DNA of 64,000 nucleotides from Pantoea septica (GCF_002095575.1 NZ_MLJJ01000002.1:1-64000); one strand, 5' to 3'; positions 44,944 to 54,706 are shown, numbered from the stretch's first letter. Numbers and translations are program-made. Notes: generated by a model from the letters alone, not told the origin.

Positions 44944-44993
44944 AGGCTGAGCGGGTAAACTCGCAGGCAACTTCAATCCATGCAGGAGGCAGC

Positions 44994-46232
44994 ATGACGT
45001 CGTTCGACTATTTGAAAACCGCCATTCGCCAGCAGGGGCATACCCTGCAGCAGGTGGCCGACGCCAGCGGGATGACCAAGGGCTATCTGAGCCAGCTGCT
45101 CAACGCCAAAATCAAAAGTCCCAGCGCGCAAAAGCTGGAAGCGCTGCATCGCTTTTTGGGTCTGGAGTTTCCGCGCCGCGATAAAACCGTCGGCGTGGTG
45201 TTCGGCAAGTTCTATCCGCTGCACACCGGCCATATTTACCTTATCCAGCGCGCCTGCAGCCAGGTCGACGAGCTGCATATTATTATGGGGCACGACGAGC
45301 CGCGCGATCGCGAGCTGTTCGAGAACAGCGCCATGTCACAGCAGCCGACCGTCAGCGATCGGCTGCGCTGGCTGCTGCAGACCTTCAAGTATCAAAAAAA
45401 CATCCGCATCCACTCGTTCAACGAAGAGGGCATCGAGCCCTATCCGCACGGCTGGGATGTCTGGAGCGAAGGGGTAAAAACCTTTCTTAGCGATCAGGGC
45501 ATCGCGCCCGACTGCATCTATACCAGCGAAACCGCGGATGCGGAGATGTATCAGCAGCATCTGGGCGTGCGTACCGTGCTGGTCGATCCGGCGCGATCTT
45601 TTATGAATATTAGCGGCGCGCAGATCCGTCAGGATCCCTTTCGCTACTGGGAATATATTCCTACCGAGGTTAAGCCCTTCTTTGTGCGCACCGTCGCCGT
45701 GCTCGGCGGCGAATCCAGCGGCAAATCGACGCTGGTCAACAAGCTGGCCAACATTTTCAACACCACCAGCGCCTGGGAGTATGGCCGCGACTACGTCTTC
45801 TCTCACCTCGGCGGCGACGAGATGGCGCTGCAATATTCCGACTACGACAAGATCGCCCTCGGCCAGGCGCAGTACATCGACTTTGCGGTGAAGTACGCCA
45901 ATAAGGTCGCCTTTATCGATACCGATTTCATCACCACCCAGGCATTCTGCCTGAAGTATGAAGGCCGGGAGCATCCCTTCGTGCAGGCGCTGATCGACGA
46001 GTACCGTTTCGACCTGGTGATCCTGCTGGAGAATAACGTGCCCTGGGTGGCGGACGGCCTGCGCAGCCTCGGCAGCTCGGTGGATCGCCGCGAGTTCCAG
46101 TCAATGCTGGTGACCATGCTGCGGGAGAACAACGTCGACTTTGTGCACGTGCGCGAGTACGATTACGACACGCGTTTCCTGCGCTGTATCGAACTGGTGA
46201 AAGCGATGATGGACGGCAAGAACCCTGCCTGA
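44994..46232 (+). CDS. nadR: NAD biosynthesis regulator / NMN adenylyltransferase / NR kinase
   Basis: A 412-residue trifunctional protein (E. coli 410). N-terminal helix-turn-helix (LQQVADASGMTKGYLSQLLN), central NMN adenylyltransferase (VVFGKFYPLHTGHIYLIQRA; MNISGAQIRQDPFRYWEYIP) and C-terminal ribosylnicotinamide kinase (AVLGGESSGKSTLVNKLANI). It represses NAD synthesis genes when NAD is ample and takes part in NR salvage. It is third in serB-radA-nadR with a 50-base gap after radA. Confidence 0.96.
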   Translation: MTSFDYLKTAIRQQGHTLQQVADASGMTKGYLSQLLNAKIKSPSAQKLEALHRFLGLEFPRRDKTVGVVFGKFYPLHTGHIYLIQRACSQVDELHIIMGHDEPRDRELFENSAMSQQPTVSDRLRWLLQTFKYQKNIRIHSFNEEGIEPYPHGWDVWSEGVKTFLSDQGIAPDCIYTSETADAEMYQQHLGVRTVLVDPARSFMNISGAQIRQDPFRYWEYIPTEVKPFFVRTVAVLGGESSGKSTLVNKLANIFNTTSAWEYGRDYVFSHLGGDEMALQYSDYDKIALGQAQYIDFAVKYANKVAFIDTDFITTQAFCLKYEGREHPFVQALIDEYRFDLVILLENNVPWVADGLRSLGSSVDRREFQSMLVTMLRENNVDFVHVREYDYDTRFLRCIELVKAMMDGKNPA

Positions 46233-46234
46233 AA

Positions 46235-46260
46235 GCGGGGGCGTCGCCCCCGCTATTGTT
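46235..46260. terminator. Bidirectional terminator after nadR
   Basis: Stem AGCGGGGGC / GCCCCCGCT with a 3-base loop, followed by ATTGTTT. It lies between the convergent nadR and MFS genes. Confidence 0.75.
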
Positions 46261-47547
46261 TCAGTTCGCCGCCAGCGCGCGCAGCGTATTAACCCCTTTT
46301 TGCCGCACCAGCAGCGCCAGCAGCAGCATGCCCGCCACCGCCAGCGCGCTCGCCAGCAGAAACGCCGTATGGTAGCCGCCGCCATACTGAATCAAAAAGC
46401 CGGTAATGCCCGGCGACAGAATCCCCGCCAGATTAGCCAGCAGATGAACAAAGCCGCCCGCGGTGCCGATGCGTCCCGCCGGAACGATATCCTGCAGCAG
46501 CGACCAGCACGCCTGCGGCGTCATATAGGCGAACACGCTGGCCAGCGTGATCAGGGTGACCGCGCTCACCACATCCCGGCTCCACGCCGTTAACAGCACG
46601 CACAGCGCCGCCACCGCCAGCCCGACGAAGATCACCAGCTTGCGCGACAGCAAAAAGTTTTGCGTGCGGCGGAACAGCATATCGGAAACGATGCCGCCGC
46701 CGAGAAAGCCCGCCGTCGCGCCCAGCCAGGGCAGCACGCCGATAATGCTCATGCTTTTGATATCCAGATGCTGGAAGTCGGTGAGATAGCTCGGCAGCCA
46801 GGAGAGAAAGAAATACTGGATATAGTTAAAGCAGAAAAAGGCGCTCGCCACGCCCAGCACCGGCAGCGAAAAAACGTAGCGCCACAGGGAATGGCGATCC
46901 TGCTGCTGCGCGGCGGCGGCCTGGGTCGCCGGGCGCTGACGGCTGATCAGCTCGCGTTCAACCGGGCCGACGCGCGGATGATCTTCCGGCTTATCGCGGA
47001 ACAGCCAGAGCCAGCAGGCCACCCAGATAAAGCCGAGCAAGGCGATAACGACAAAGGCGATGCGCCAGCCGTAGTGCAGCCCCACCAGCCCGACCACCGG
47101 CGCCGCGATCGCCGCCCCGAGCGGCTGCCCGGCGTTGGTAAAGCCGACGGCGCGTCCCGTCTCTTTTTTGGGAAACCAGTTGGCGATCGATTTGTTGGTG
47201 GTGGTGCCCATCGGCCCTTCGCCGATGCCGAACAGCATGCGTACGATTAGCAGATGGGTAAAGCCCGTGACCAGCGCGGTGGCGCCGCAAAACAGCGACC
47301 AGACGCCCGCCGCCCAGGCGTAGACGCGGCGCGGGCCGAAGCGGTCTGCCGCCCAGCCGCCGAGAAAGCAGAAGGCGCAGTAGCCGATAAAAAAGCAGCT
47401 AAACAGGATGCCCATCTCCGCGTCGTTGATATGCAGATCGCTTTTAATCAGCGGCGCCATCACCGAGAGCGCGGCGCGGTCGAGATAGTTGAGCATGCCG
47501 GCGAAGAAGAGCAGCAGCGCGATCACCACGCGATAGTTTTTACGCAT
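46261..47547 (-). CDS. MFS transporter, ACS family (sugar acid-type)
   Basis: A 428-residue anion:cation symporter with about twelve helices: LFFAGMLNYLDRAALSVMAP, FGIGEGPMGTTTNKSIANWF, FPKKETGRAVGFTNAGQPLG. This is the hexuronate/D-galactonate/glucarate (ExuT, DgoT, GudP) group. It overlaps the upstream dehydratase-like gene by 8 bases, giving a two-gene operon of enolase-superfamily enzyme and its importer. The cargo is probably a sugar acid; which one is open. Confidence 0.85.
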   Translation of the reverse strand: MRKNYRVVIALLLFFAGMLNYLDRAALSVMAPLIKSDLHINDAEMGILFSCFFIGYCAFCFLGGWAADRFGPRRVYAWAAGVWSLFCGATALVTGFTHLLIVRMLFGIGEGPMGTTTNKSIANWFPKKETGRAVGFTNAGQPLGAAIAAPVVGLVGLHYGWRIAFVVIALLGFIWVACWLWLFRDKPEDHPRVGPVERELISRQRPATQAAAAQQQDRHSLWRYVFSLPVLGVASAFFCFNYIQYFFLSWLPSYLTDFQHLDIKSMSIIGVLPWLGATAGFLGGGIVSDMLFRRTQNFLLSRKLVIFVGLAVAALCVLLTAWSRDVVSAVTLITLASVFAYMTPQACWSLLQDIVPAGRIGTAGGFVHLLANLAGILSPGITGFLIQYGGGYHTAFLLASALAVAGMLLLALLVRQKGVNTLRALAAN

Positions 47548-48697
47548 AGCGGCGGACTCCTTTATCGGTAATCTGACTCAGTGAGAGGCGGTAGTGGCGC
47601 AATACCTCTTCATCCGGCGCGTAGCCCAGGCCGGGGCGCGAGGAGAGGGTAAAGGCGACGTCGCGCGGCAGATCGGGGTAGAGGCGCGCTTCGAAATCGA
47701 TCCAGGGCGTTTCCAGCTTGATATCGTCGGGCAGCAGCGCGACCAGATGCGCGGTCGCCAGCAGGCCGGCGCCGTAATAGAAACAGTGAGGCACCACGCG
47801 CACGCGGTACTGCTGCGCGGCGGCGAACACGCGCAGCGCCGCGCTGATGCCGCCTACTTTCGCCACGCTGGGCTGCGCCACATCCACCGCGCCGTTTTCA
47901 AGCAGATGCATAAAGCCCCAGTCGCCGTCGACGTTTTCGCCCGCCGCCAGCGGCACGCCGACGCGCTTGAGCTGCGCCAGCCCCTGATAGTCGTCAGGCG
48001 GCCAGATCGGCTCTTCAAGCCAGCCGAGCTGCAGCGAACGCAGCTCATGCGCCTGCTGGGCGGCCTCTTCACGCGTCCAGGGACAGTTGACGTCGACCAG
48101 CAGTTCCGCCTGCGCCGGCAGCGCGTCGCGCGCGGCCTGGATGGCGTCGAAGGTGGTTTCATGCAGTTTGAGCGTGGTAAAGCCCTCATCCCAGGCGCGT
48201 TTTACCTGCGCGGCGACGGCGACGGGCTGGTTGTCGTAGCTTACCAGACTGGCGTAGCGCTCAATGCGCTGCCGCGCGGCGCCGAGCAGCTGCCAGAGCG
48301 GCTTTTGTTGCCGCTGCCCGAGCGCGTCCCACAGTGCGATATCCACCGCGGAGAGCGCGAAGCGCACCGGGCCGCTGCGGCCAAAGGCGTGCAGCGCTTT
48401 TTCCGCCTGCTGCATCAGGGCGGCGATGGCGTCTGGTGAATCCGGCAGCGGTTTGCCGATAAAGGCAGGCGCCACCAGCGTGCAAATCGCCTGTTCAGTG
48501 ACGGGATTGGCCAGATGGCCGAAGGCTTCGCCCCAGCCGCACAGGCCGTTGTCGCAGGTGATTTTGACCAGCAGCGTTTCCATGCGGCGCAGCGAAGAGG
48601 AGGCTGCATTAAAGGTGGTTTCCTGGTGTTCGGGCGCGCGTCGCTGCGCGTCAAACGGGATGGCGATACGCGTGACGTCGATTGAAGCTATTTTCAT
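47540..48697 (-). CDS. Enolase-superfamily enzyme (mandelate racemase/MLE-like)
   Basis: A 385-residue protein with an N-terminal capping domain (about 1-115) and an (alpha/beta)8 barrel. Barrel features: TTLKLHE (K177, H179), metal ligands D202 (LLVDVNCPW), E228 (LGWLEEPIWP) and E254 (LAAGENVDGDW), then QPSVAKVGGI (K280) and VVPHCFYYG (H304). Lysine and histidine on opposite sides allow either a racemase or a sugar-acid dehydratase. The co-transcribed ACS transporter favours sugar-acid dehydration. It is not close enough to RhmD, GudD or ManD for a name. Confidence 0.78.
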   Translation of the reverse strand: MKIASIDVTRIAIPFDAQRRAPEHQETTFNAASSSLRRMETLLVKITCDNGLCGWGEAFGHLANPVTEQAICTLVAPAFIGKPLPDSPDAIAALMQQAEKALHAFGRSGPVRFALSAVDIALWDALGQRQQKPLWQLLGAARQRIERYASLVSYDNQPVAVAAQVKRAWDEGFTTLKLHETTFDAIQAARDALPAQAELLVDVNCPWTREEAAQQAHELRSLQLGWLEEPIWPPDDYQGLAQLKRVGVPLAAGENVDGDWGFMHLLENGAVDVAQPSVAKVGGISAALRVFAAAQQYRVRVVPHCFYYGAGLLATAHLVALLPDDIKLETPWIDFEARLYPDLPRDVAFTLSSRPGLGYAPDEEVLRHYRLSLSQITDKGVRRYA

Positions 48698-48898
48698 GCC
48701 ATAGACCTCGTAAGATGACCTCCGGCGCGAATTATTATCACAGCCTGCCGGAACGGTAAGGTGGATCGGGTCAGATCATCAGCGAGTATAAAAAGCGGGT
48801 GTTAACGCGGCATCGGGCAGCAGCCCAGGGTTAAAGGGGCAATAGCGGGAAGAATTGGGCGAAGCGACAGGAAAAGGCGCAGGCAGTCACAAAAAGAG

Positions 48899-48924
48899 AA
48901 AAGGCGGCATCGCTGCCGCCTTTT
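48899..48924 (-). terminator. Terminator of ettA
   Basis: On the minus strand: stem AAAAGGCGGC / GCCGCCTTTT with a 6-base loop, followed by CTCTTTTTG. It lies just after the ettA stop. Confidence 0.8.
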
Positions 48925-48927
48925 GGA

Positions 48928-50595
48928 TTACTTGGTAATACGCTTGTACTTGATACGCTTCGGCTCCAGCGCGTCCGCGCCGAGGGTGCGTTTCTTGTAC
49001 TCTTCGTACTCGCTGAAGTTGCCTTCGAAGAACTCTACCTTGCCCTCATCCTGATAGTCGAGGATATGGGTAGCGATACGGTCGAGGAACCAGCGGTCGT
49101 GCGAGATCACCATGGCGCAGCCCGGGAACTCCAGCAGGGCGTTTTCCAGCGCGCGCAGGGTTTCGATATCCAGGTCGTTGGTCGGTTCGTCAAGCAGCAG
49201 CAGGTTGCCGCCAACCTGCAGCAGTTTCGCCAGGTGCAGACGACCGCGCTCGCCGCCGGAGAGCTCGCCGACGCGTTTGCCCTGGTCGGTGCCTTTGAAG
49301 TTAAAGCGGCCGACGTAGGCGCGGCTCGGCATCTCGAAGGTGCCGATACGCATGGTGTCCAGTCCGCCAGAAACCTCTTCCCATACGGTTTTGGAGTTAT
49401 CCATCGCGTCGCGGAACTGATCGACCGACGCCAGCTTGACGGTTTCGCCCAGCTCGATGCTGCCGGCATCGGGCTGCTCCTGACCGGTCATCATGCGGAA
49501 CAGGGTCGATTTACCCGCGCCGTTCGGACCGATAATGCCGACGATAGCGCCTTTCGGCACCGAGAAAGAGAGATCGTCGATCAGCACGCGGTCGCCGTAG
49601 GATTTGGTCAGGTTTTTCACCTCGACCACTTTGTCGCCCAGACGCGGACCCGGCGGAATAAAGAGTTCGCTGGTCTCGTTACGCTTCTGATATTCGGTGC
49701 TGTTCAGCTCTTCAAAGCGGGCCAGACGCGCCTTGCCTTTAGACTGGCGGCCCTTCGTACCCTGACGCACCCACTCCAGCTCTTTCTCGATCGATTTGCG
49801 GCGGGCGGCTTCAGCAGAAGCTTCCTGCGCCAGACGCTGATCTTTCTGCTCCAGCCAGGAGGAGTAGTTGCCTTCCCACGGAATGCCTTCGCCGCGGTCC
49901 AGCTCAAGGATCCAGCCCGCAACGTTGTCGAGGAAGTAACGGTCGTGGGTAATCGCCACGACGGTGCCTTCGAACTCGTGCAGGAAGCGCTCCAGCCAGG
50001 CCACGGACTCGGCGTCCAGGTGGTTGGTCGGTTCGTCCAGCAGCAGCATATCCGGTTTTTCCAGCAGCAGGCGGCACATCGCTACGCGGCGACGTTCACC
50101 ACCGGAAAGGTTGCCGATTTTGGCGTCCCAGTCCGGCAGGCGCATCGCATCGGCGGCGCGCTCCAGCTGCGTTTCCAGGTTATGGCCGTCGTGCGCCTGA
50201 ATAACCTCCTCCAGACGACCCTGTTCGGCCGCCAGCTTGTCGAAGTCGGCGTCCGGCTCGGCGTAGAGCGCGTAAACCTCATCCAGACGCTTCAGCGCGC
50301 CGACCACTTCGGAGACCGCTTCTTCGATAGATTCGCGCACCGTCTGTTCCGGGTTAAGCTGCGGCTCCTGCGGCAGATAACCCACTTTGATGCCCGGCTG
50401 CGGACGCGCTTCCCCTTCGATATCTTTATCGATGCCCGCCATGATGCGCAGCAGCGTGGATTTACCCGCGCCGTTCAGGCCGAGCACGCCGATTTTCGCG
50501 CCCGGGAAAAAGCTGAGGGAGATGTTCTTTAGAATATGACGCTTCGGCGGAACCACTTTGCCGACGCGATGCATGCTATAGACGAATTGAGCCAC
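48928..50595 (-). CDS. ettA: Energy-dependent translational throttle protein (ABC-F)
   Basis: A 555-residue ABC-F ATPase (E. coli EttA, 555) that gates the first peptide bond according to ATP/ADP level at the ribosomal E site. Two ABC domains: Walker A GLNGAGKSTLL (about 38-48) and GPNGAGKSTLF, signatures LSGGERRRVAMCRLLLEKPD and LSGGERGRLHLAKLLQVGGN, Walker B MLLLDEPTNHLDAESV and LLLLDEPTNDLDIETL. The arm and linker regions are present (EELNSTEYQKRNETSELFIP). No membrane part. Confidence 0.96.
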   Translation of the reverse strand: MAQFVYSMHRVGKVVPPKRHILKNISLSFFPGAKIGVLGLNGAGKSTLLRIMAGIDKDIEGEARPQPGIKVGYLPQEPQLNPEQTVRESIEEAVSEVVGALKRLDEVYALYAEPDADFDKLAAEQGRLEEVIQAHDGHNLETQLERAADAMRLPDWDAKIGNLSGGERRRVAMCRLLLEKPDMLLLDEPTNHLDAESVAWLERFLHEFEGTVVAITHDRYFLDNVAGWILELDRGEGIPWEGNYSSWLEQKDQRLAQEASAEAARRKSIEKELEWVRQGTKGRQSKGKARLARFEELNSTEYQKRNETSELFIPPGPRLGDKVVEVKNLTKSYGDRVLIDDLSFSVPKGAIVGIIGPNGAGKSTLFRMMTGQEQPDAGSIELGETVKLASVDQFRDAMDNSKTVWEEVSGGLDTMRIGTFEMPSRAYVGRFNFKGTDQGKRVGELSGGERGRLHLAKLLQVGGNLLLLDEPTNDLDIETLRALENALLEFPGCAMVISHDRWFLDRIATHILDYQDEGKVEFFEGNFSEYEEYKKRTLGADALEPKRIKYKRITK

Positions 50596-50727
50596 GTTGT
50601 AATGAGCCTCTGATTCTGGTGGGTGAATTAGTGACGAAGTTTAGCCTTTTTGCCTGGCTAATCCCAGCCGCGCGCCGGGATAATTCCGGGCGCGCGGCGT
50701 TGTTACGCGTAAAGAGAAAAGGCAGGG

Positions 50728-51501
50728 TCAGATCGAATCGGGCAGACGCAGCGGCAGCGGCTGTTGCGCCAGCCACTCCGCCAGCGCGCTGTCCGGCGCG
50801 CTGTCGCTCACCAGCAGGTCAAAGCGGCGCAGTTCGCCGATGCGAGCGGGCAGCACCTTGCCGAATTTGCTGCTGTCCGCCACCAGCACACGCTGGCGCG
50901 CGCGCAGCATGGCGTGATGTTTCATCGCCAGCTCATTGAGGTTGTAGCAGGTCGCGCCCTGCTCAATATTGATGCCGGCCGCCGAGATAAACGCCAGCGT
51001 CGGGCAGAGGTCGTCAAGAATCGAGTGCGCGCCGATCGGCGTAAACAGGGCGTTGTCGGCGTGAAACTCGCCGCCGCTCAGGATAACGTTGCAGGCCGGT
51101 TTCTCTTTAAGCGCCAGAAAAGTATTCATGGCGCAGCAGATGGCGGTAAAAGGCAAATCCTCGGGCAGGGCGTCGACGATATAGGGAATAGTGGTGCCGC
51201 AGTCGAAAAACACCGTGTCGTTCTCGCCGATCAGGGTGGCGGCGGCCTGCGCCAGGCGCTGCTTTTTCGTCGCGTTCTGACCATGCTGATCCGAAACGAA
51301 ATAGTGGCCGCCATGGCTTTTCGGGTCGCTGACGATATAGCCGCCCAGCAGCACCACGGTCGAGGCCGGTTCGCTTAGATCGCGTCGAATGGTCATCTCC
51401 GAGACGCCTAAAAGCTGCGCGGCGTCTTTCAGATGCAGCTTGTCGGTGCGTTTTAGCGCCAGGGTCAGTTTCTGAATGCGTTCGTCGCGCCGGGTTTCCA
51501 T
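50728..51501 (-). CDS. deoR: Deoxyribose operon repressor
   Basis: 257 residues closely resembling E. coli DeoR: METRRDERIQKLTLALKRTD, KLHLKDAAQLLGVSEMTIRR (HTH), VVLLGGYIVSDPKSHGG, FFDCGTTIPYI, NTFLALKEKPACNVILSGGE and SSKFGKVLPARIGELRRFDL. DeoR represses deoxyribonucleoside catabolism genes (deoCABD, nupG), inducer deoxyribose-5-phosphate. None of these genes is in the window, and the location next to slt differs from E. coli. Confidence 0.88.
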   Translation of the reverse strand: METRRDERIQKLTLALKRTDKLHLKDAAQLLGVSEMTIRRDLSEPASTVVLLGGYIVSDPKSHGGHYFVSDQHGQNATKKQRLAQAAATLIGENDTVFFDCGTTIPYIVDALPEDLPFTAICCAMNTFLALKEKPACNVILSGGEFHADNALFTPIGAHSILDDLCPTLAFISAAGINIEQGATCYNLNELAMKHHAMLRARQRVLVADSSKFGKVLPARIGELRRFDLLVSDSAPDSALAEWLAQQPLPLRLPDSI

Positions 51502-51849
51502 AGAGATCTCTGTTGTGGTTGATAGCCGAAAGCGATGCCTTGTGGAAGCCAGGCCGCATCAGGATGAACAGCGATAATTGCCGCAATTTTAATGCGTTGC
51601 GCGCTCAGGCCGGCAGGCGATCAATATTACCCGTAATCAGATCGCCCCGCAAACGCCGCCATGCGCACCTTTTTGTACACGGCTTTTTAACAGAATCTCA
51701 TTGTCGCGCTCCAGCCAGCAACTCGGTTTTAGCCGGCCTGTGCGTCGCGCTGCGTAAATTTTGTGAAGAACATGGCAAGAGCCGGTTCCCCTGGTTAGCA
51801 TGAAGAATGCCTGGCACGCAGCCGGAGAGCAGCAACAGAGGAGATTTTC
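51502..51849. other. Divergent promoter region deoR-slt
   Basis: 348 bases with no supported gene. It must hold the deoR and slt promoters. I see no strong palindrome or hairpin; the slt ribosome site GAGGAGA is at 51838-51844. Confidence 0.4.
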
Positions 51850-53769
51850 GTGGAGAAGTGGCGTAACTGGATGATAGGGATCTGTCTGGCCGGGGCGGCC
51901 AGCAGCGCGTGGGCAGACTCGCTGGATCAGCAGCGAGAACGTTATCAACAGATTAAACAGGCGTGGGACAGCAACCAGATGGCGACGGTGGAGCAGCTGC
52001 TGCCGACGCTGCGTGATTATCCGTTATACCCTTACCTGCAGTACCGCCTGCTGGCGCAGGATCTCGATCAGGAAACGCCGCTCGCCGTTAACAACTTTAT
52101 CCAGCAATATCCGACGTTGCCGCCGGCGCGCTCGCTGAAAACCCGCTTCGTCAACGTGCTGGCGCACCGCCAGGACTGGCAGGGCATTCTGAGTTTTAGC
52201 CCGGAAGCGCCGACGCCGGTACAGGCGCGCTGCAACTGGCTCTACGCCAAATGGGCGACGGGCGCGCAGCAGCAGGCTTTTGAGGGCGCGAAAGCGATCT
52301 GGCTGCGCGGCACCGCGCTGCCGAACGACTGCGATCGCCTCTTCTCGGTCTGGCAATCCTCCGGCCAGATGTCGCCGATTACCGTACTGGAACGCATTCG
52401 CCTCGCGATGAAGGCGGGCAACGACAGCCTGGTGAGCTTCCTGGCGAAAAGCCTGCCGGAAGATTATCAGACCATCGCCACGGGCGTGCTCGCCTTGCAG
52501 AACGATCCGCAGACGGTGGTGAATTTCGCCCAGAGCGTCGGGCCGACCGATTTTACCCGCCAGGCGACGATTTACGCCTTTACCCGCGTTGCGCGCGCCG
52601 ATATGGAGAATGCGCGCAGCATGATCCCGCTGCTGGTGCGCGGCCAGAAGATGGAGGCGGACGACGAGCAGGCGCTGAAAGAGATCGTGGTCTGGCGCAT
52701 GATGGGCAGCGATTTAACCTCGGAGCAGGCGCGCTGGCGCGATGCCGTGGTGATGAACAGCCAGTCTACGGCGCTGATCGAACGCCGCGTGCGTCTGGCG
52801 CTGTCGCAGAACGATCGCCGCGGCCTGAATACCTGGATCGCCCGTCTGCCGCTCGAGGCGAAAGAGAAAGACGAATGGCAGTACTGGCAGGCCGATCTGC
52901 TCTATTCGCAGGGGCGTAAAGAAGAGGCGGACGAGATCCTGCATAAGCTGATGCAGGCGCGCGGCTTCTACCCGATGGTGGCTGCGCAGCGGCTGGGCGT
53001 GAAATATCCGCTGCAGATCGACGAGGCGCCTAAGCCCGACAGCGCGACGGTGCAGGGGCCGGAACTGGCGCGCGTGCGCGAGCTGATGTACTGGGGGCTG
53101 GACAACCTGGCGCGCAGCGAGTGGGCCAACCTCATCGCCAGCAAAAACCACACGCAGCAGCAGATGCTGGCGCGCTACGCCAACGAGCAGGACTGGTGGG
53201 ATCTCAGCGTGCAGGCGACTATCACGGCGAAGATGTGGGACAGCCTGAAAGAGCGTTTCCCGCTGGCGTGGGAGAGTTTCTATAAGAGCAATACCCGCGA
53301 CAAAGGCATTGGGCCGAGTTACGCCATGGCGATCTCCCGTCAGGAGAGCGCCTGGAACCCGAAAGCGCGTTCACCGGTCGGCGCCAGCGGCCTGATGCAG
53401 GTGATGCCGGCGACGGCGGCCCACACCGTGAAGATGTATAACATTCCGGGCTATATGAACAGCAACCAGCTGCTCGATCCGCAAACCAATATTCAGATCG
53501 GCACCCAGTATCTGGAGTATGTTTATCAGCAGTTCGGGCAGAACCGCATTTTCGCCTCCGCGGCCTACAATGCTGGACCGGGGCGCGTGCGTAGCTGGCA
53601 AAACGTCAGCGCGGGCAAACTCGATGCGGTCGCCTTTATCGAGACCATTCCCTTCTCCGAAACGCGCGGCTACGTGAAAAACGTGCTGGCCTATGACGCC
53701 TACTATCGCCACTTTATGGGCGAACCGGATAAGGTGCTGTCGGACAGCGAGTGGAACCGCCGCTACTAG
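51850..53769 (+). CDS. slt: Soluble lytic murein transglycosylase
   Basis: Slt70 cleaves glycan strands of peptidoglycan to 1,6-anhydromuropeptides in the periplasm. 639 residues (E. coli 645) from GTG 51850 after GAGGAGA. Signal peptide to about WADS, a long alpha-superhelical U-domain (about 25-380), L-domain and C-terminal SLT catalytic domain with Glu499 in MAISRQESAWNPKARSPVGA, SGLMQVMPATA and AAYNAGPGRVRSW. It is directly upstream of trpR, whose promoter overlaps its end. Confidence 0.95.
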   Translation: MEKWRNWMIGICLAGAASSAWADSLDQQRERYQQIKQAWDSNQMATVEQLLPTLRDYPLYPYLQYRLLAQDLDQETPLAVNNFIQQYPTLPPARSLKTRFVNVLAHRQDWQGILSFSPEAPTPVQARCNWLYAKWATGAQQQAFEGAKAIWLRGTALPNDCDRLFSVWQSSGQMSPITVLERIRLAMKAGNDSLVSFLAKSLPEDYQTIATGVLALQNDPQTVVNFAQSVGPTDFTRQATIYAFTRVARADMENARSMIPLLVRGQKMEADDEQALKEIVVWRMMGSDLTSEQARWRDAVVMNSQSTALIERRVRLALSQNDRRGLNTWIARLPLEAKEKDEWQYWQADLLYSQGRKEEADEILHKLMQARGFYPMVAAQRLGVKYPLQIDEAPKPDSATVQGPELARVRELMYWGLDNLARSEWANLIASKNHTQQQMLARYANEQDWWDLSVQATITAKMWDSLKERFPLAWESFYKSNTRDKGIGPSYAMAISRQESAWNPKARSPVGASGLMQVMPATAAHTVKMYNIPGYMNSNQLLDPQTNIQIGTQYLEYVYQQFGQNRIFASAAYNAGPGRVRSWQNVSAGKLDAVAFIETIPFSETRGYVKNVLAYDAYYRHFMGEPDKVLSDSEWNRRY

Positions 53770-53770
53770 C

Positions 53771-53807
53771 GTGCTATGCTTCCGTACTCGTTAGTGAGTA
53801 CGGAAGC
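53771..53807 (+). promoter_or_regulatory. trpR promoter and Trp operator
   Basis: A perfect 12-base inverted repeat GCTTCCGTACTC-N6-GAGTACGGAAGC (53778-53807) contains the Trp-operator core GTACTCGTTAGTGAGTAC, like the E. coli trpR operator. It overlaps a likely -10 (TATGCT, 53775-53780), so TrpR-tryptophan should repress its own gene. Confidence 0.85.
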
Positions 53808-53814
53808 CTGTTTG

Positions 53815-54162
53815 ATGACGCAATCTCCCGCCCGGTCGGCGCAACATTCCCTTTCTGAAGATAACTGGCGGCGCTTTACCGCGCTGATGCAGCAGGCTTA
53901 CGCCGATGACGTGGCGCTGCCTTTGCTGCAGCTGATGCTGACGCCGGACGAGCGCGAAGCGCTCGGCACGCGCCTGCGCATCGTCGAAGAGCTGATGAAC
54001 GGCGCGATGAGCCAGCGCGAGCTGAAAAACGAGCTAGGCGTCGGCATCGCCACCATTACCCGCGGCTCGAACAGCCTGAAAGAAGCGCCGCCTGAACTGC
54101 GACGCTGGCTGGAGGCGCAGCTGGGGCGCGGCGATCTCAGCGCTGATAAAGCGGATGAGTAA
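53815..54162 (+). CDS. trpR: Trp operon repressor
   Basis: 115 residues from ATG 53815, chosen because it is the first start after the operator. The core [40 protein letters not shown] and [20 protein letters not shown] is nearly identical to E. coli TrpR, including the helix-turn-helix. The C-terminus is longer than in E. coli ([16 protein letters not shown]). TrpR binds tryptophan and represses trp, aroH and its own gene. It overlaps convergent yjjX by 26 bases. Confidence 0.94.
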   Translation: MTQSPARSAQHSLSEDNWRRFTALMQQAYADDVALPLLQLMLTPDEREALGTRLRIVEELMNGAMSQRELKNELGVGIATITRGSNSLKEAPPELRRWLEAQLGRGDLSADKADE

Positions 54163-54655
54163 AAGGGCAGAGCGCCAGGATAAGCGCCTGGTGATAGACG
54201 CTGGAGCGCGTCAGCAGCCCCTGCGTAAAGGCGCCGATAGCGCCGCCTTTGTGTTTGATATTCTCCACGCCGGTCAGCCGCGCCATCTCGTCGCCCAGCT
54301 CGCGTCCGGCGCGTAGGCCCGCCAGCACCACCGGCGGCAGCGTAAAGCTGGCGGAACGCGACTCGCCGCGCTGGTCGGCGTTCTCGACCACCATCCAGGC
54401 GAAGGCGCAATCCCCTTCAATACCGGCCTCAATCGCCACCCAAAAATCCGCTTCCGGCACGGCCTGGCGCGCATTGGCGACGCGCTGGCGTGCGCCGGTT
54501 CGCGTTTCCGCATCGCTCAGGGGCTGCGCCGCGACGCCGCTATCGACCTCGACCCCGCGAATATGGCAGGATCCTGCGCCGAAAACGTCGTTGAACGCCT
54601 GAGAGATTGCGCGAATTTTTGCCGGATTGATGGTGGCTGCGATAACCTGGTACAT
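54137..54655 (-). CDS. yjjX: Inosine/xanthosine triphosphatase
   Basis: 172 residues (E. coli 170). Marks: [60 protein letters not shown] and [20 protein letters not shown]. It hydrolyses ITP/XTP to protect nucleotide pools. Gene order trpR-yjjX-gpmB as in E. coli, and its 3' end overlaps trpR. Confidence 0.93.
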   Translation of the reverse strand: MYQVIAATINPAKIRAISQAFNDVFGAGSCHIRGVEVDSGVAAQPLSDAETRTGARQRVANARQAVPEADFWVAIEAGIEGDCAFAWMVVENADQRGESRSASFTLPPVVLAGLRAGRELGDEMARLTGVENIKHKGGAIGAFTQGLLTRSSVYHQALILALCPFTHPLYQR

Positions 54656-54706
54656 AATCTATTGAACCCCTTAGGCAAATTTGTCGCAGTATAACGGAAA
54701 CTCAGC

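Noticed and set aside
43519..44976. 485-codon minus-strand ORF
   Set aside because: Antisense of radA with His/Arg-rich shadow composition.
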